A stretch of DNA of 64,000 bases from NCBI RefSeq assembly GCF_047511655.1, contig NC_133396.1, positions 135,789,490 to 135,853,489 of the forward strand, in the 5' to 3' direction. Of this stretch, positions 36,842 to 50,055 are shown piece after piece. Source of the stretch: Castor canadensis (Eukaryota; Chordata; Mammalia; Rodentia; Castoridae). Position 1 is the first letter of the stretch; each line of letters opens with the position of its first letter. The translations under genes and the position numbers were made by a program. Under the pieces are notes generated by a model. That model was given only the letters and a program-made list of their open reading frames with translations, was not told the DNA's origin and made no database searches.

Positions 36842-37112
36842 CCTGAACTCAGCACCTCAAACTTGCTAAGCTAATGCTCGACCACTGAAGCTACAACCCC
36901 AGTGCTTTTGCTTTACAATTTGTTTTTCAGATAAGGTCTCTCATTTTTTTCCCCAGGCAAGCCTAGGAATGCCGCCAACCTACCTCCACTCCCAAAAGGC
37001 TGGATTACAGGTGTGTACCAAGGCTGCTGCAGATTGGGTCTCCCTAACTTTTTGCCTGGCTGGCCTCAAACTGCAATCCTCCTGCGTCCCCCTTCCGAGG
37101 AGCTGGGAATAT
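36842..37112 (-). mobile_element. Tripartite SINE (ID-like plus two 7SL-like monomers)
   Basis: Inverted ID-like part at 36844-36905 ('tgctcgaccactgaagctac'). First 7SL-like monomer at about 36925-37020 ('aaaggctggattacaggtgt'). Second at about 37030-37112 ('ctggcctcaaactgcaatcc', 'gaggagctgggaat'). Confidence 0.8.
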
Positions 37113-37414
37113 TTTCTTTTGATTAGGTATCTCATGTTTTCTATTTTCCATTGTCTTATGCTGTGCCCAATGTACACTAAAAAATACAGCTTTTGTCCCT
37201 GTTTCTTACAAAGTGTGTAGTCTCTTGCACTCTGGTATCTCAGAATGTATTCTTCTATGCCTACTCTAATTTTCTACTCTCCTCTATGGCACCTTATTTT
37301 TTTGATCTGTCACTTTGGGAAATGACTTGATTTGGACCCTTGTTTTTGATCCTTTGGCAAACCTTTGTACTTGTGCCCAAGTGCCACTGTAATTTCAAGT
37401 TCTTTCTCCACTAT

Positions 37415-37503
37415 TCCTTCCTTCCTTCCTTCCCCCTCCTTCTGTCCCTCCATCCCCTCTTTCTTTTCCTTTCTTCCTCCCTCCTTCCCTCTCTTCTTTT
37501 CTG
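37415..37503. repeat. CCTT/CT-rich tract
   Basis: ccttccttccttccttccc-type polypyrimidine, interrupted. Confidence 0.9.
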
Positions 37504-37919
37504 TCTCCCCATGGTTGAGGAGATGGACTGTCAAGATAAATGATTAATTTTTGTTTTTAAACACTTCCAGATTCCATCCTGCTTCTCTTGCCTTCCGTAA
37601 GAGGATCCTGTGCAAAATCTGTCCTGTCTGATCATTTCCAGAGAGGAGCTTGACTCTAGGGTAGAAATTGATGTGATTCTCTGCTTACCTCTGAGGGACT
37701 CGGAATAGGATTAGAACCTTTTGTTTGTTTGTTTTGGGTGTTGAAGGGCTTTAGCATTTCTAAATACTCACTAACTGGAGATTGAATTCTGTATTAATTT
37801 TACTTTATTGACTATAATCAAGGAGAATTTCTCCAATAAAATTAATCACAGGAAAACATCCCACAAGTGATCAAGAAGTAAAATATATAATAAAATTTTC
37901 AGTAGTCTTATTCCTCTTT

Positions 37920-38222
37920 CACACTGAAGAGTCAGGTCCTCATACTTGCTAAGCTGATGCTCTAACACTTGAGCCATATCCATGCCCTTTTTTTTTTTTT
38001 ACTTATTTTTCATATAGGGTCTCAGATTCCTTTCCCTGGGGCTGACCTTAGACTGTGATTGTACTGTCTACATAGCTGAGGTGGTAGTTGCATGCCCTCT
38101 GCCAGGCTTGTTTGTTGAGATGGAATATCACTAACGTTTTCTCAGGCTGATCTCTAATTGCTATCCTCCATATCTGTCTACCGACAAGCTGGGATTACAG
38201 GGATGAACCACTTCAACTAGTC
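37920..38222 (-). mobile_element. Tripartite SINE (ID-like plus two 7SL-like monomers)
   Basis: Inverted ID-like part ('cttgctaagctgatgctcta', 'acacttgagccatatcc'), a poly(T) at 37988-37999, then two inverted 7SL-like monomers ending 'aagctgggattacagggatg' and 'aaccacttcaactagtctga'. Confidence 0.8.
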
Positions 38223-38690
38223 TGAGATATAATTCTTTAAACTGATCAAAACATACAGGATGTTGTAGACTTTTGTCAGCTAACATTTGAGAGTTAACTT
38301 TGAGATGAATGTTTGATGGTCAACATGCCATCAGATGTAGGCACATCATGGCACACAAATGTTTATCAGGCAGGAGCAAGACATTGTATCTTAATCTCAT
38401 GGATGGTGAAATCTAAGATGAATATTCTTAAAGAGAAAATACACTAAGGAAGCTTCTTGAAGAATCAACAGTCTGATTGTCTGGAGGCTCCAGGAGGAGA
38501 AGCCCAAGTGTAGTGTCTGAGTTGGTACCAGCTGCTTCATTAAGGTGCTCATATGAAAGATTCACCCCAAAGTTGTCGTTTCCTGATAAAATTATGCAAA
38601 GGTTTGCACAGATGTATGCATAAGCCTTTGCTATGTTTCCATACACAAGACTACATCCTATTCTCAAAGACAAAATAAAGACACAAAAAT

Positions 38691-38777
38691 CAGGGGTTGG
38701 ATGTAGCTCAGTGCTAGTGTTCTTGCCAATCATGGATTATATTGTTCTGGGTTTGATTCTCCTAGCATTGAAAAAAG
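38691..38777 (+). mobile_element. ID-like tRNA-derived SINE
   Basis: 'ggggttggatgtagctcagt' (box A) and 'tctgggtttgattctcctag' (box B), followed by an A-rich tail. This is a full ID-type body without the 7SL part. Confidence 0.85.
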
Positions 38778-38938
38778 AGTTATGACAAAACTAAAACCCT
38801 TTCTGATGACGAGTTCACAAAATAAAAAGAAGTAAATGCCACTATGACCATTAAAGAAATGTTATGCTGTGTAAAAATAGCATTCTTCAAATAATATTTT
38901 CTGCCTTAGAATACAGCTATTGGAAGAATACTGTCTGG

Positions 38939-38988
38939 TAGTATTAGTAATGATACTGATATTATTACTAATATTGTTACTAATACTA
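38939..38988. repeat. Imperfect 13-bp inverted repeat
   Basis: tagtattagtaat (38939-38951) pairs with gttactaatacta (38976-38988), 12 of 13 bases. A third related unit, attactaat, lies in the loop. Confidence 0.85.
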
Positions 38989-39179
38989 GCAACAAAAAGT
39001 TCAATATTTTAATTTGGGTATTTTGATTGAATCCTTGAATCCACATCTTTGAAAGGTATTTTATAATATTTGGATTTTGTGGAGGGGGAGATGAGGCTAT
39101 GGATGATAGCTTCATATGTAGAGTGAAATGATCAAATCTGAAAGATAAATTCACACACAGTGACCAAGGTTTGTGTGCA

Positions 39180-39262
39180 TGCATTTGTCTGTGTGTATGT
39201 ATGTATGTGTGTATGTGTGAATATGTGCATGTGTGTGTGTGCATGCACACATATATGCAGCA
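39180..39262. repeat. TG/TATG-rich microsatellite
   Basis: Interrupted tgtgtatgtatgtatgtg-type repeats. Confidence 0.9.
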
Positions 39263-42200
39263 CTCAATACGTTCCTCAAATGCATGTGGAGAAGTTACTC
39301 CTGCACTACTAGATCAGATGAGATGCTTGCAGCCATTTTTTGTAGATTCTTTGTAATGATGATGCACTCTGAGCACATCGCTAGCATTAGAGACTGTGGA
39401 CGAACTCTCAACAACAGCAATGTAAAGGACACTTTCACAGCCATGAAATCTCACATCCAAATTGCTAACTGTGGCTGCAGTGAGATTATGATTCTATATA
39501 ATTGACATTTTCTTCTACCATTTCTTTTATAGCATCATCCTTTTGTTAGGTTATATCACCTCTCTAAACCCACGAATTTGTCCCTGGTCACAAGCATGCC
39601 ATCAAAATGTCACTTTCTAATAAGACCATCTTACATATTTGGGAATTATTTCATTAGTAGTCAAAAATGAACCTTTCAAGTTCAGCAATATATTTATGTA
39701 GTATTCTAAAGTTATGTTTCTATTTTTAAGACAAATGCATTTTTACAAGAAATACCAAAGAGGAAAAAGAAGCCAATAAAAGTTATTGATAAGTTGTAGT
39801 TATTAAAGTTTTAACTAAAAGTCACTCTTTCTAGGGTCTTTGGATTCACCTTGATTTTACCAGTCTCTTCTGTCTTATGTTGCTGACATTTTTCTATTTC
39901 AAACATCCGGACATTTTTTAGATTGTCTTGCTATCTAACTATTTAATTAGTATTATTCTTGTCTTTTCAAAAGAATAAAACTTTCTTGACAAATAAAAAC
40001 ATTGTTTTACAAAACTTACAGCCTTTACATCAGCTTGTTCATAGAAAGTTGATTGGTTGATTAAAAGATAAAAAGCAAACATAATTGAAAGCAAAAGACA
40101 ATAGTTTTGTTATTTTATTTAAGACTGATATATACAGATAGCCAAAATTATGTTTATTATGTTTTAAATATGTAAGATTTTAATAGTAGTGTTTTTCCAA
40201 TTTGCTAAAATAATACTTATCACTTATAAAGTATCATCTATATACATTATTTCACAATAAAGTAATTTTCTTAGCCTCATACACAGAAACACATGAGTGA
40301 GAACAGTTTCCCTTATAAGAATGAAGAGTTTGAGGTTTGGACAAGTAGTCAACACTTAATAGACAGATTTGTCAGGTGTCTGATTCTAAGCACACTCTTT
40401 ATGAGATGACTACGGTGATTCCCAATGAATGATTAAAAATACTCTTTAATAAGATCAATATAGTCACTTCTATTCTTTAATATATTAACTGTAACACAGT
40501 AGTTAAACTACTCCTGCCACATTCTTTCTCATATGGACTCATATTTCTAACTATTGGCACATAAACACATTAGGTACAAGACTCCAGAAGCACATCTGTT
40601 GAAGGTTTTAGGAATTCTCCAGGATGTCTTCACCAAGACAATATTCAAAAGTGGGACAGTGTCTGGGATTCATTTAGTGTCCTTGAGGGATTGTTTTCTT
40701 AAATTATTCAAGACTTGCTCTAAAATTTTTTGAATTTGGAATTGAGCAGATCCTCATTTATTTTCTCTCAACCCATGTTTCTACTTTTCTTCACAAACAC
40801 ATCAGTTGTTGCTTTGGCTCGAATTAAACAAACACAGGTGCTAAAATGATCAGTTTCCTCATATTTTTCTACCTACTTGTGCTATGGAAAGTCATTAAGT
40901 TGCTGTAAAAGACACATTTTCCCAACTCATTACACCTAAAGAAACTGCCAGGCAAAGTGAGCTGCCAGCATAGGAGCTGTGTCGACTTCCTTCCCCACAT
41001 GTATTTTTGCAAGCAGGTGTTTCATTTGCAGTTTGCCAGAAGCAAACTGTTTTTCAGGTGCATGGAGAATATCATCTGTGTACAAAAAAGCAGCAGTAAT
41101 AACTACTCCTGGTAGAGTTTGCTCAATAGGAGAGCAATATAGAGTTGTTGAATAAAGGATTGAATTGAACACAATGTTCAAACAGCTTAAATGTACCCAT
41201 CTAGTGGGGATTCATGTTAATTACCAGCCCCAGAATGGATGGAGATATAACACCAGAAGATGGGGATTAACATTGTTAAAGTGCCTTTTATGTAAAGCAC
41301 AGTGATTTAGCATGTCCCTTGAATTCAGTGGTAGTATATCTATTTGCTCGATAAACAAAATTGTGTCTTAAATTTTGTGCAACTTTCTCAAATTCACAGA
41401 GGTAATAAGGATTACACCATGCTTCAACCCCCTGCCAGTGGGAATCACAAAACCTAACTGCAAGTACTGGAATTCTCTTTTGGGTTTTACTTCGTTGGAT
41501 TATTCTTGGATGCTCTACTCTCTATTACAGGAATGTTCCATATGAATCCCACGTAATGAACATAATTGTGACATCTTAACGAGACACTAGCAAAAAAATA
41601 AATAAATAAAATAATGATCATTAGCTTTTATTATTGTCCAATTCTTTGCATTACAACCTGAGTCATAAAGCAGTACTATTGTCTGTTCATTTAATAGTCC
41701 CTTTGTTGTTGTCCATGTGTCTATAGCAAGGATAATTAATTCATAGCTCCCATGGTAGCATAGATACTAATGGCAGTATAGTTTTAACTCTAAACTTATA
41801 TATAGATTTCATATCTATTAATAATCATTATGTCTTTCATTGACTTTCAAGAACCCAGTGTACCGTTCCACCCACAATGCTACTGTGATCGTCTACAAGA
41901 AGAAGATAGTACAGTAGAGAACTGAAGGATACTTGCTAGAAGCTCTTAATTTCTCATTCTTATGATCTGGGAACATAATGAAGTTACTTAATATTATCAC
42001 GATTTAGTTTGATTTTTCTAGTAAGTGAATTTAGAAGTAATTTCTACCTCATTGGGTTCTTTGGGGCATTAATGAGAAAATGCGTCTTGATCATTGATGA
42101 GACTATGTCTTATTGTCTCATATATTATAATGCTAATAAATGCTTATCATTTTTATTGCAATTAGAATCTATATATTTAGACGTCATCTGTATTTTTCAG

Positions 42201-42779
42201 CAATATTAGCATCACCATGAGATATTTAGGTAAAATTAAAGCATTCACACTTTCTCAATTTATTATGCAACACACTTCACTCTGCTAATTTTTCCATTTG
42301 TTCTGTATTTTGTTATTTTTACCTCTAAATTTCTAAGCATTTTAAAATAATTTGTAATAATGTTCCTGCCTTCTAGCTCAACAATGGCTACTAGTGGTCA
42401 GCTACTTGGCTTCTATATGCTGATTTGGGATCAGGATTTTCTGCTTGTTTGTTCATTTTGCTGTTGTTGTTTTGCTGTGTTTCTAAATTTTCTCATTGTA
42501 TATATTATTTATAAAACAACCGTAAGTACCTGCAGAGTGAAACAGAAAAATTTTCACAAAGATAGTATACACTATGTTGTACTTTTGTCAACATACCATT
42601 TGGAGTAATTCTATGTTTGGCAGGGATGGTTCAAAAAGTCAAACACGTAGATGTTTTTCAAGATATTGCCAAATGGGTTTTTATATAGTTGCAATCTTTT
42701 ATATCCTCTTCAATAAGGGAGTTTTTCTCCATTATCATATTATCAGATATTTCCCTAATTTCTCAAATTAGAGTATTGA

Positions 42780-43265
42780 AAGTGGAATCTGAATGTTAGT
42801 CCACTGTTTTCCATTTTAGTTCTCATGAAGCATTAATGGTAACCCCCACCCCTACTCTTTGTAGAGTCACCCAGAGAAATACAGAGAAAGAAGCAGGAAA
42901 GATGAGGATGAAGGGAGGAGAGGTGAAGTTTGAGGACTTCACCTGCCACTGTTGGCTTTCACTACCCAGTGAAAGAAACATGAGACAACAATGAAATTGC
43001 AGAATTGCAGTCTCTAGAAGCTGAGAGTAACCACTGTCAACAGCCAGCACAGAAATGGAACCTGAGTCAAACATCCACAGGCACGTGAATTCTTCCAACC
43101 ATCCAGGAGAGTCTGTAACCAGATTTTGCCCCAAATTCTCCTGATGAGATCCAGCAGTGCCAGATCCACAGCAGAGAAATTACTAGAGCTGATGGATTTC
43201 TGATCTACAAAAACTGTGAGACAATAAATTTGCATGGATTGAGCCACTAAACATGTGGTAGCTTA
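42780..43265 (+). mobile_element. MLT1-like MaLR LTR
   Basis: The right end is diagnostic: 'ggatttctgatctacaaaaa' is followed by 'ctgtgagacaataaatttgc' and 'gagccactaaacatgtggta'. This is the MLT1/MST-type LTR terminus with its AATAAA-type polyadenylation signal. The left part is too diverged to align by eye, so the start is approximate. No viral genes are seen. Confidence 0.5.
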
Positions 43266-43885
43266 TGATACAATGCTTTCTGTAGGAAGGAAAGAACTTG
43301 CAGTGCTTTTTATGCAGTTAAAACTGAAAAGAAAATAATAGCTAGGGAGAAGGCGGTGACTTTGGATAAAACACAAATTATTAATGCTTTCCCTTATTTC
43401 TAGAGAGCTATAGATTGAAGCAGAAAATGGGGTAACTGCAGGTAATGAAAATATTATCAGAGAGTAAACTGTTCTTTTAAAGCAAGAGTCCAGAAAATTC
43501 TAAGAATGACACCACACTGTGATGCTTCCTTGAATAAATAACTAAGCCACAGATGACAACTCAAGAGTTCAAAGAAATGTGAGGGGAGAGAACTAGGTGA
43601 ACCCAAGGAGTTATGCCGTGCGATATCCTTAGAGTCGGGGTAGAGAGGAAATTCCAAGACACATGGCAAAACCTCAACAAATTAGTTAGAATCATTAATA
43701 AATTGGTGGAAAAATGAGATAAGTGGTTGTTAAAATCAAATTTTATTTTAAAACTTATTGTTGAGTGATGTTTGCACCAATGAAAGTTTTGGCTTTTATT
43801 GTGAACATTTCCATAATTTAGGAGACTGCTAGCATTTTTCCAAAAAACTTTTACTTTATAAAATTTTGTGGTAGAAGTTTATAGT
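43266..43885. other. Unannotated stretch
   Basis: No recognised features. Confidence 0.4.
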
Positions 43886-43967
43886 TTGGGAGTGTCTCAA
43901 GTGATAGAGTGCCTGCTTATAAAGCATGAAGCCCTGAGTTCAAATCCCAGTACTGCCAAAAAAGAAG
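43886..43967 (+). mobile_element. ID-like SINE, well preserved
   Basis: 'gtgtctcaagtgatagagtg' (box A), 'tgaagccctgagttcaaatc' (box B), 'ccagtactgcc', then an A tail. It is the clearest copy of the ID-like module in the window and the reference for the others. Confidence 0.88.
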
Positions 43968-44607
43968 AGTTTACAGTTTTTATATCCTCACGTTAGTTAG
44001 CCTTAAGTAAATAACAAGTGCAGCCGACGTATTTCTAGATACTGCTTTCGATACTAGTGACACAAATTAGCCTTTAATAGAGATTTCTATTAGGCATTGT
44101 TTGAATTTTAGGAAATACTAGACCTTAAGAATCTTAGAGAAAATTTAAAAATAATTCCAATTAGCAGGCTTACTTAACACTATGGCTTTAAATTTCACCT
44201 CTATCATAAAAACACCTTTGCTTATAATTGAATTTACCTTTCTAGAGCACTTGGGTCTATTATAAGTGAGAGACTGGCACAAAAAACAGAAACTCTAGAT
44301 ATTTCAAATCTAAAGTGCTTTAGCACAGAAGTTTGAAAGTGGGAGACTTATAAATTCTAGTCTTCCCAGGCTGTGAAGAGACGTTCTCCAATGTCTGCTC
44401 ACTTGATGTGGCAGCTGAGATATTAACAGTGATTTTTCCTATTTTTCTGGTGCTTGGATACTGCAGGGAGCTTCCTAACATCTAGACTGAAGCTACTTAG
44501 GCATACCTTTAAATTGCGGCCTGGGATTTGAGCCACACCTCCAGGTATTATTAACAGTTTTGAACCTTTAACTCCTGCTTGCATAACTTAAGAATTCTAA
44601 CATAATA
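43968..44607. other. Unannotated stretch
   Basis: No recognised features. Confidence 0.4.
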
Positions 44608-44938
44608 TAGCTGTGTATGTGGCTTATATGTGTACTCCCAGCTACTTGAAAAGTGGAGATCTGCAGTTCAAAGCCAGCCTGGGCAAAATGTTAGTGAAAT
44701 CTCATTTCAACAAACAAACCAGATGTGTTAGCATGTGCCTGTAATCCCAAGTATGTGAGAGGTGAAGGTAGGAAGATCATGTTGCTATGCAAGACCTGGA
44801 CAAAAGCACATGACTTTACCTGAAAAATAGCTAAAGCCAAAAAAGGCTGAGAGTGTGCTTGGGTTATAGAGCAGCTATAAACCTAGCAAATAAAAGACCC
44901 TGATTTCAAATTCTTCCACTGGCAAAAATAATAAAGTT
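44608..44938 (+). mobile_element. Full-length tripartite SINE
   Basis: Three modules occur in order: a 7SL-like monomer (44608-44715; 'actcccagctacttgaaaag', 'aaagccagcctgggcaaaat'); a second 7SL-like monomer (44716-44835; 'gtgcctgtaatcccaagtat'); and an ID-like module (44845-44938; 'gggttatagagcagctataa', 'accctgatttcaaattcttc'). An A-rich linker follows the first monomer. Confidence 0.85.
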
Positions 44939-46049
44939 TTTTTGACATAGCATAAATACTACATACAGCACAACTGCTTCAATTGCAAAATGATGCATAA
45001 TGAAATTGCTTCAAGAAAAAAACACAGTGAAGAAAATGGTTAAATACTATAGTATACACTAAAAATTAAGGTAATTGTTTCATATTACTTTGAAGTTATG
45101 CTTTGAAATATATTATCATCCTTCAAAATCAATCAGAACCGAGTGTGACCAATCAAAAGAAACCCAATAATGTTGTAGTTTAATAAAAATTTATTTCCCA
45201 TTTTTCTTGCTTAATGTGAGATTATTTGGTTAGATCGATACTTATGGAAAACAGAACCAAAATGTGATATATACTTTTCTGGTCAATGCTAATCACCAAC
45301 ATGGACTCTGGGCAGCTGCAGCCAACGTCTCCAGGAACAGAGGGAAAGAAATGCTTCACCTCATCAGAGCCCTTCCATTGGTGAGTTCATCAAGGATGCT
45401 GTGAAATGTTGGGCTTCAGAGCATAATATGTCTAGAGGTTGCAGTCTATCACAACCTCCTGAGAACTGTTTTGGATAAGCTCCATTTTGTATATATTTAT
45501 CCCCTGAAAAGTATCACTCTCCCTAACATAAGCACATCCATGTTTTAACAGGCTTTCAGTCATCATACATGAATATTTATCAGTTTTCACAAATGTAATA
45601 GTCGTATGGTAAATTATCTTTTAATAAATAAATGGTTGACTATAGCTTCTCACCACCTGTCCTAATTAATTACAGTCATGTGCACACACAGATACGTGGA
45701 AGTCATAAAAATGCTCACAATACTGATGTCTAACAGGCTGTGTTGTTTCCTGCTTTTATTTACTAATGTAAATAGAAAGGTATATGTTGCAAGATATTTA
45801 GAGTTTTAGGACTACATTAAGTTTAAAATGAATTGTCATAACATTCCTAAATAAGAAACCAACAAGTAGATCTTTAACAAGAAATTCTGCCTGGAGCTAA
45901 AACCACAAGAGAGAAACAGGTGCTTAAAACAATTGGGGTGACAAACAGCTTGGAAAACTGGAAGTAAAGAGAAATGTAGTCTTGAGATGTTTGGGAGAAG
46001 ACTTGTAATTAACTATAAGGATTACTTTTTGGTAATAGAAAACTGTAAG
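44939..46049. other. Unannotated stretch
   Basis: No recognised features. Confidence 0.4.
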
Positions 46050-46325
46050 CTCTCAGGGAGGTGGAGATGGGGAGAATTGTGGTTTAATGCCAGATATGGC
46101 AAAAGTTAGCAAGATCCCATCTCAATTCATAAGACAACCATGTGGTGTATGCCTGGCATTCCAGCTACATGGGAGGCACAAGTAGGAGAATCATGGATTG
46201 TGAAAACATGAATAAAAATTAATAAAGCAAAAATATGGACAGAGGGCATGGCTCAAGCCTTAGGGCACCTTCCCCTCAAGCGTGAACCCTTGAATTCAAA
46301 TCTCTGTACCACAAAAAAAAAAAAA
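46050..46325 (+). mobile_element. Tripartite SINE
   Basis: The first 7SL-like monomer is 5'-truncated ('gggaggtggagatggggaga'). The second starts 'gtggtgtatgcctggcattc'. The ID-like module is 'gagggcatggctcaagcctt' and 'gaacccttgaattcaaatct'. The poly(A) tail is at 46311-46324. Confidence 0.82.
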
Positions 46326-46697
46326 GAAAATTTCAAGCCAGGGTGTGACAAATACATACATGTTTGTATGCTAGCCAGCATACTATATTTCAGGGGTCTG
46401 TTTGTTTCACTAACTGCAATGGGAGCTTTTCATAATAAAAATAATTTTAATACATTGTTTTTTGAAATGAATTTGGATTTGCTCTCTGTAATTTGAGAAG
46501 CATACATCTAAATGTGAGAAATATAAGTATGGTTCAAAATATGGGCAAGAATACAATGAAATGACTTTTTTTCTCATAATAAGTCATATTGTTCTTGAAC
46601 TCCAAAGACTCCTAAGAATTATAACCAGATATGATGTATAAACTTACTACATAGGGGGAAATCTAGTAACATAGTCTACCAGTCTCAACATCCACTT

Positions 46698-46785
46698 ATT
46701 TGTTTTTGGTACTTGGCATTGGAACGTGGACCTTCGACAGACATGCTAAGCATGCACTCTGTCACTGAGTTGCACCCATAGCCCC
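46698..46785 (-). mobile_element. ID-like SINE
   Basis: Inverted tRNA-like body: 'ggtacttggcattggaacgt', 'gctaagcatgcactctgtca', 'ctgagttgcacccatagccc'. Confidence 0.75.
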
Positions 46786-49639
46786 TTTAGCTACGGTCTT
46801 GACATTATCAGATCCATAGTAGAGGAAGTGCTCCACTGCTCTGCTGTGCTGAAAGATCCCTCCCCAAGACAATCACCTCCACTGACCTTAGACAAAACAT
46901 GGCAATGTATCCAACAAGATCTTATCTAGAGTAATATGATTGTTCCCCACATTTTTATGAACCTAAGTTGCACAAACAAGCTAAAAAATTCCAGATCATC
47001 CTTCCTTCAAAATCAGTCCATCTTCATGGATTCTGACACATGGAAACACCAACTGTGTCCCCTCTCCCAACTCCACAACCCTTCCCAATGCCCCTTGAAA
47101 CTTAGGTCTTCATCAGCACAACACCTCCTAACTTAACAATGTTGTCTGTACTTTGATTGGAAGCTCTGGCTATCGTCACACACAGAGTATGTAAGAAGTA
47201 TTGTCTACACTGCCTGCAGTTCTCTCAAGCTGGGGCTATTTTCTCCTCTGTAGCTCTGTTCCACTGGATTTAAGAGCAATTGATGCTACCCTCCCTCTTC
47301 CCTGCTCTTTACTCTCACTTAATATTTATTTTTGTCTTTTCCCCAGTGATTCCTTTTTTCCTCTTTCAGAGTAGCTTACATGTCTATTATATACAGTCTC
47401 TTGTCTTTATTTACTTTTATTCATTTCTTTAATGTTTGAAATAATTTTTGTAGTCATACTTCCAACCATCACCTTAATGTTCAAAACATCAAAACCAAAA
47501 ACAAAAAACCTGATGTTTACTTTATTGCTTATAAATGATGCTTTGAATTTTAGCAATTTCTAAAGTCATGGAATTCAGGGTTGGTAAGGCAGAGAGCAGG
47601 CGAAGATGTTCAGAAGCCGTGTACTCCGGCCTTCCAGATTATTGACTCATTCATTCAGTTTTATAATTTCCTTTATAACATCTCTCCAGGGCAAGGTTGA
47701 CATTTATGCTTTGGACTTTTAACATATTTTAAAAATATTTCTCTTTACTTATATGTTTTACTGTCTTCAGTAATGGCAGAAATTTGATAAAGTGATTTGT
47801 GGGGTTTGATGGAGTCAATAAAGAAATTTCTGTTTCCCCCACTACTTTCACTCAAGACAAGAACTTGGACAAACAGAAGCAAGAATTTTGGATTTACCAC
47901 TGACTCAGCTATTACTGGATATGCCTTTGACCTGGGACAACAATGTCTACTATATACCTAATGTAGACAGATTTATCAAGCAGCATTGCAAAACCACAGT
48001 TCTCTGTCAGTCACTAGGACCTCACTGCAAATTTGCCATAGACAAAACCCATAATTTTTGACAGGTGATGTCAAGGGGAGACAGAGAGAGCTGAGCTTTA
48101 ATTCTCTGCAAATTTTTCACACAAGTTTAGTGACGATGGCAGGGAGAGCAAGAGTGTAGCCATAACAGATAGTTCTTCATAACAAAAATACAGACCAAGG
48201 TAACTTAAGTAAAATTTAACTTAAGTTGTATTAAGTAAAATTTGATTAAAATTTAAGATCTGCTATTATTTTGACAAACCTCAGTTCAGGCAGAATTGGG
48301 TAGCAACAAAGAAGATCCCTCTGCAGTCCAACACCCTGGTAAAGAACTCAGCTCTGCCATTGAGTACCCTGGAGAACTTGAAGAGGTTGCTGACATACAC
48401 TTGCCTCAGTTTCCTCTTTACAGTCACAAAGAACCATTTCTGATGCAAAATTGTTTACTCCCTTCCTTTTCTACAATCTCTAATCATCAAGGTTCTAAAG
48501 GCAGTTAAGTATATCTATATGAAGTAGCTTATTTATTAACAATGCATACCTTATTTTATTTTTATTAAAAACATGAAAATGCTCACTTAGGCAATTATGC
48601 TTATTTAATATATTAACTATGCAATTTTAACATCCACATTGAATTACACAATTATTGTATTATTTAGGCCTTCATCTTTTGGCTGGCAATGCATCATTGC
48701 TCCCTTTTGTTTTCAGCAACTACTGGCTTCCCTGGCTGTCCAGCACCTGGATGGCCATTGTGGGACAACCCTGTAGTCAAACTAATAAACTCCTCATATG
48801 TGCACACTCTATGGTTCTATTCCTGATTAATACACTGATGATGAACTAAGACAAATGAGCATTGGTTTTATAACAGATGTCAAGTGTTTTACTAAGAGAA
48901 GTGCCATATGCTGTACAAGGGAAAGGGTCTCATATAATTTTCAAATCAGTGAAATTTTCCTAGAGAAAATGAAAACGTCTTTAATGTACCATGAAATTCT
49001 TGTAAAGATAGGAAAAGATACTTAGGAAGAGGAAGAATGACTTCCTGGCACCGGAGAGAGAAATTGCAGACTCCACATCTGAAACAGTGTGAGACATTTG
49101 CTGAAATAAATGAAATTTTATAAGATTAAGAACAGAAATAAATTGTGACTAAAAAGAAAAGGAAAAGCCTGAAAGCTATTTGAAGACTAAGTCTGTTCTC
49201 CACTGAGCACAGTCCATATGTGAATACACCGAAGAGTTTCTGCTTAGTTGAAGAAAAATATATTTATGCTTTTATTTAGATTCCAGATTTTCCCAATGGG
49301 ACAAGATAGAGAGGAAAAGATGAATAAACTGAGTCAAAGAAAAAGACATAAATTGAAAAATATTCAATAACAAATTTGGAAAAATTCTAAACATTAGAAA
49401 TGCAACAACCAGGAAAAAACACAAAGTAATCACTGTGTTGACAAATTACAGTAATTACGTGATGAAAATTATATTTACGGCTTGGGTGTTTTTAGAATAC
49501 GTTTTGTCCTTTGATGAATTTATGAAAAGACTTCTTGTCTAATTCTCAGGAATTGTGGGAAACATAATGCTCACATTGTTTTATCACAATATTGATAATG
49601 TTTCCTTTTTTGATTGATGAGCATGCTTTGTATTTGTTT
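46786..49639. other. Long unannotated stretch
   Basis: No gene or named repeat recognised. Small open frames (46936-47136, 48296-48508) have no family features. Confidence 0.45.
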
Positions 49640-49730
49640 ACTTATTCATTTTTGGGGCCCTGGGGTTCATATTCAGAGCTTTGTCCATGCTAGAAAAATA
49701 ATGTACCCTTGAGCTACATCCTCAGCTCTG
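49640..49730 (-). mobile_element. ID-like SINE
   Basis: Inverted ID-type body: 'ggggccctggggttcatatt', 'cagagctttgtccatgctag', 'cccttgagctacatcctcag'. Confidence 0.78.
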
Positions 49731-50055
49731 ATAACACTTTCTACTTTGAAGTTTCACCAAATAGAAGCCAAATTCTTTCATTTTACGTACTACCAAGCAG
49801 ATTTATCTTAATTTATTATAAAAACTTTAAATATTTAAAAGAAAATTAAATACACAAGTTTGTAATTATCTAAGTAAACTTAATTCTAGTATGCAAAGCA
49901 GTGATTTCATAAGGAACTTAGTTATGCATAATACAATCTTAATGATCCTCATGAACCTTAGCAAACTGAGTCATGAAAAATTAAAATTTATGTTCCTAAA
50001 TAACTTTTAGATCTATGATAGTAATAAAAATAAATTGAAATATTTTTATACATTG

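Larger units (their letters stand above)
38778..42779. other. Long unannotated stretch
   Basis: AT-rich; no gene. Contains a hairpin-forming TTAGTAAT cluster (38939-38988) and a TG/TA tract (39180-39262). Nothing else was recognised. Confidence 0.45.

Noticed and set aside
38428-38733. 101-codon minus-strand frame
   Set aside because: It runs into an ID-like SINE at 38691 and shows no family motif or splice context.
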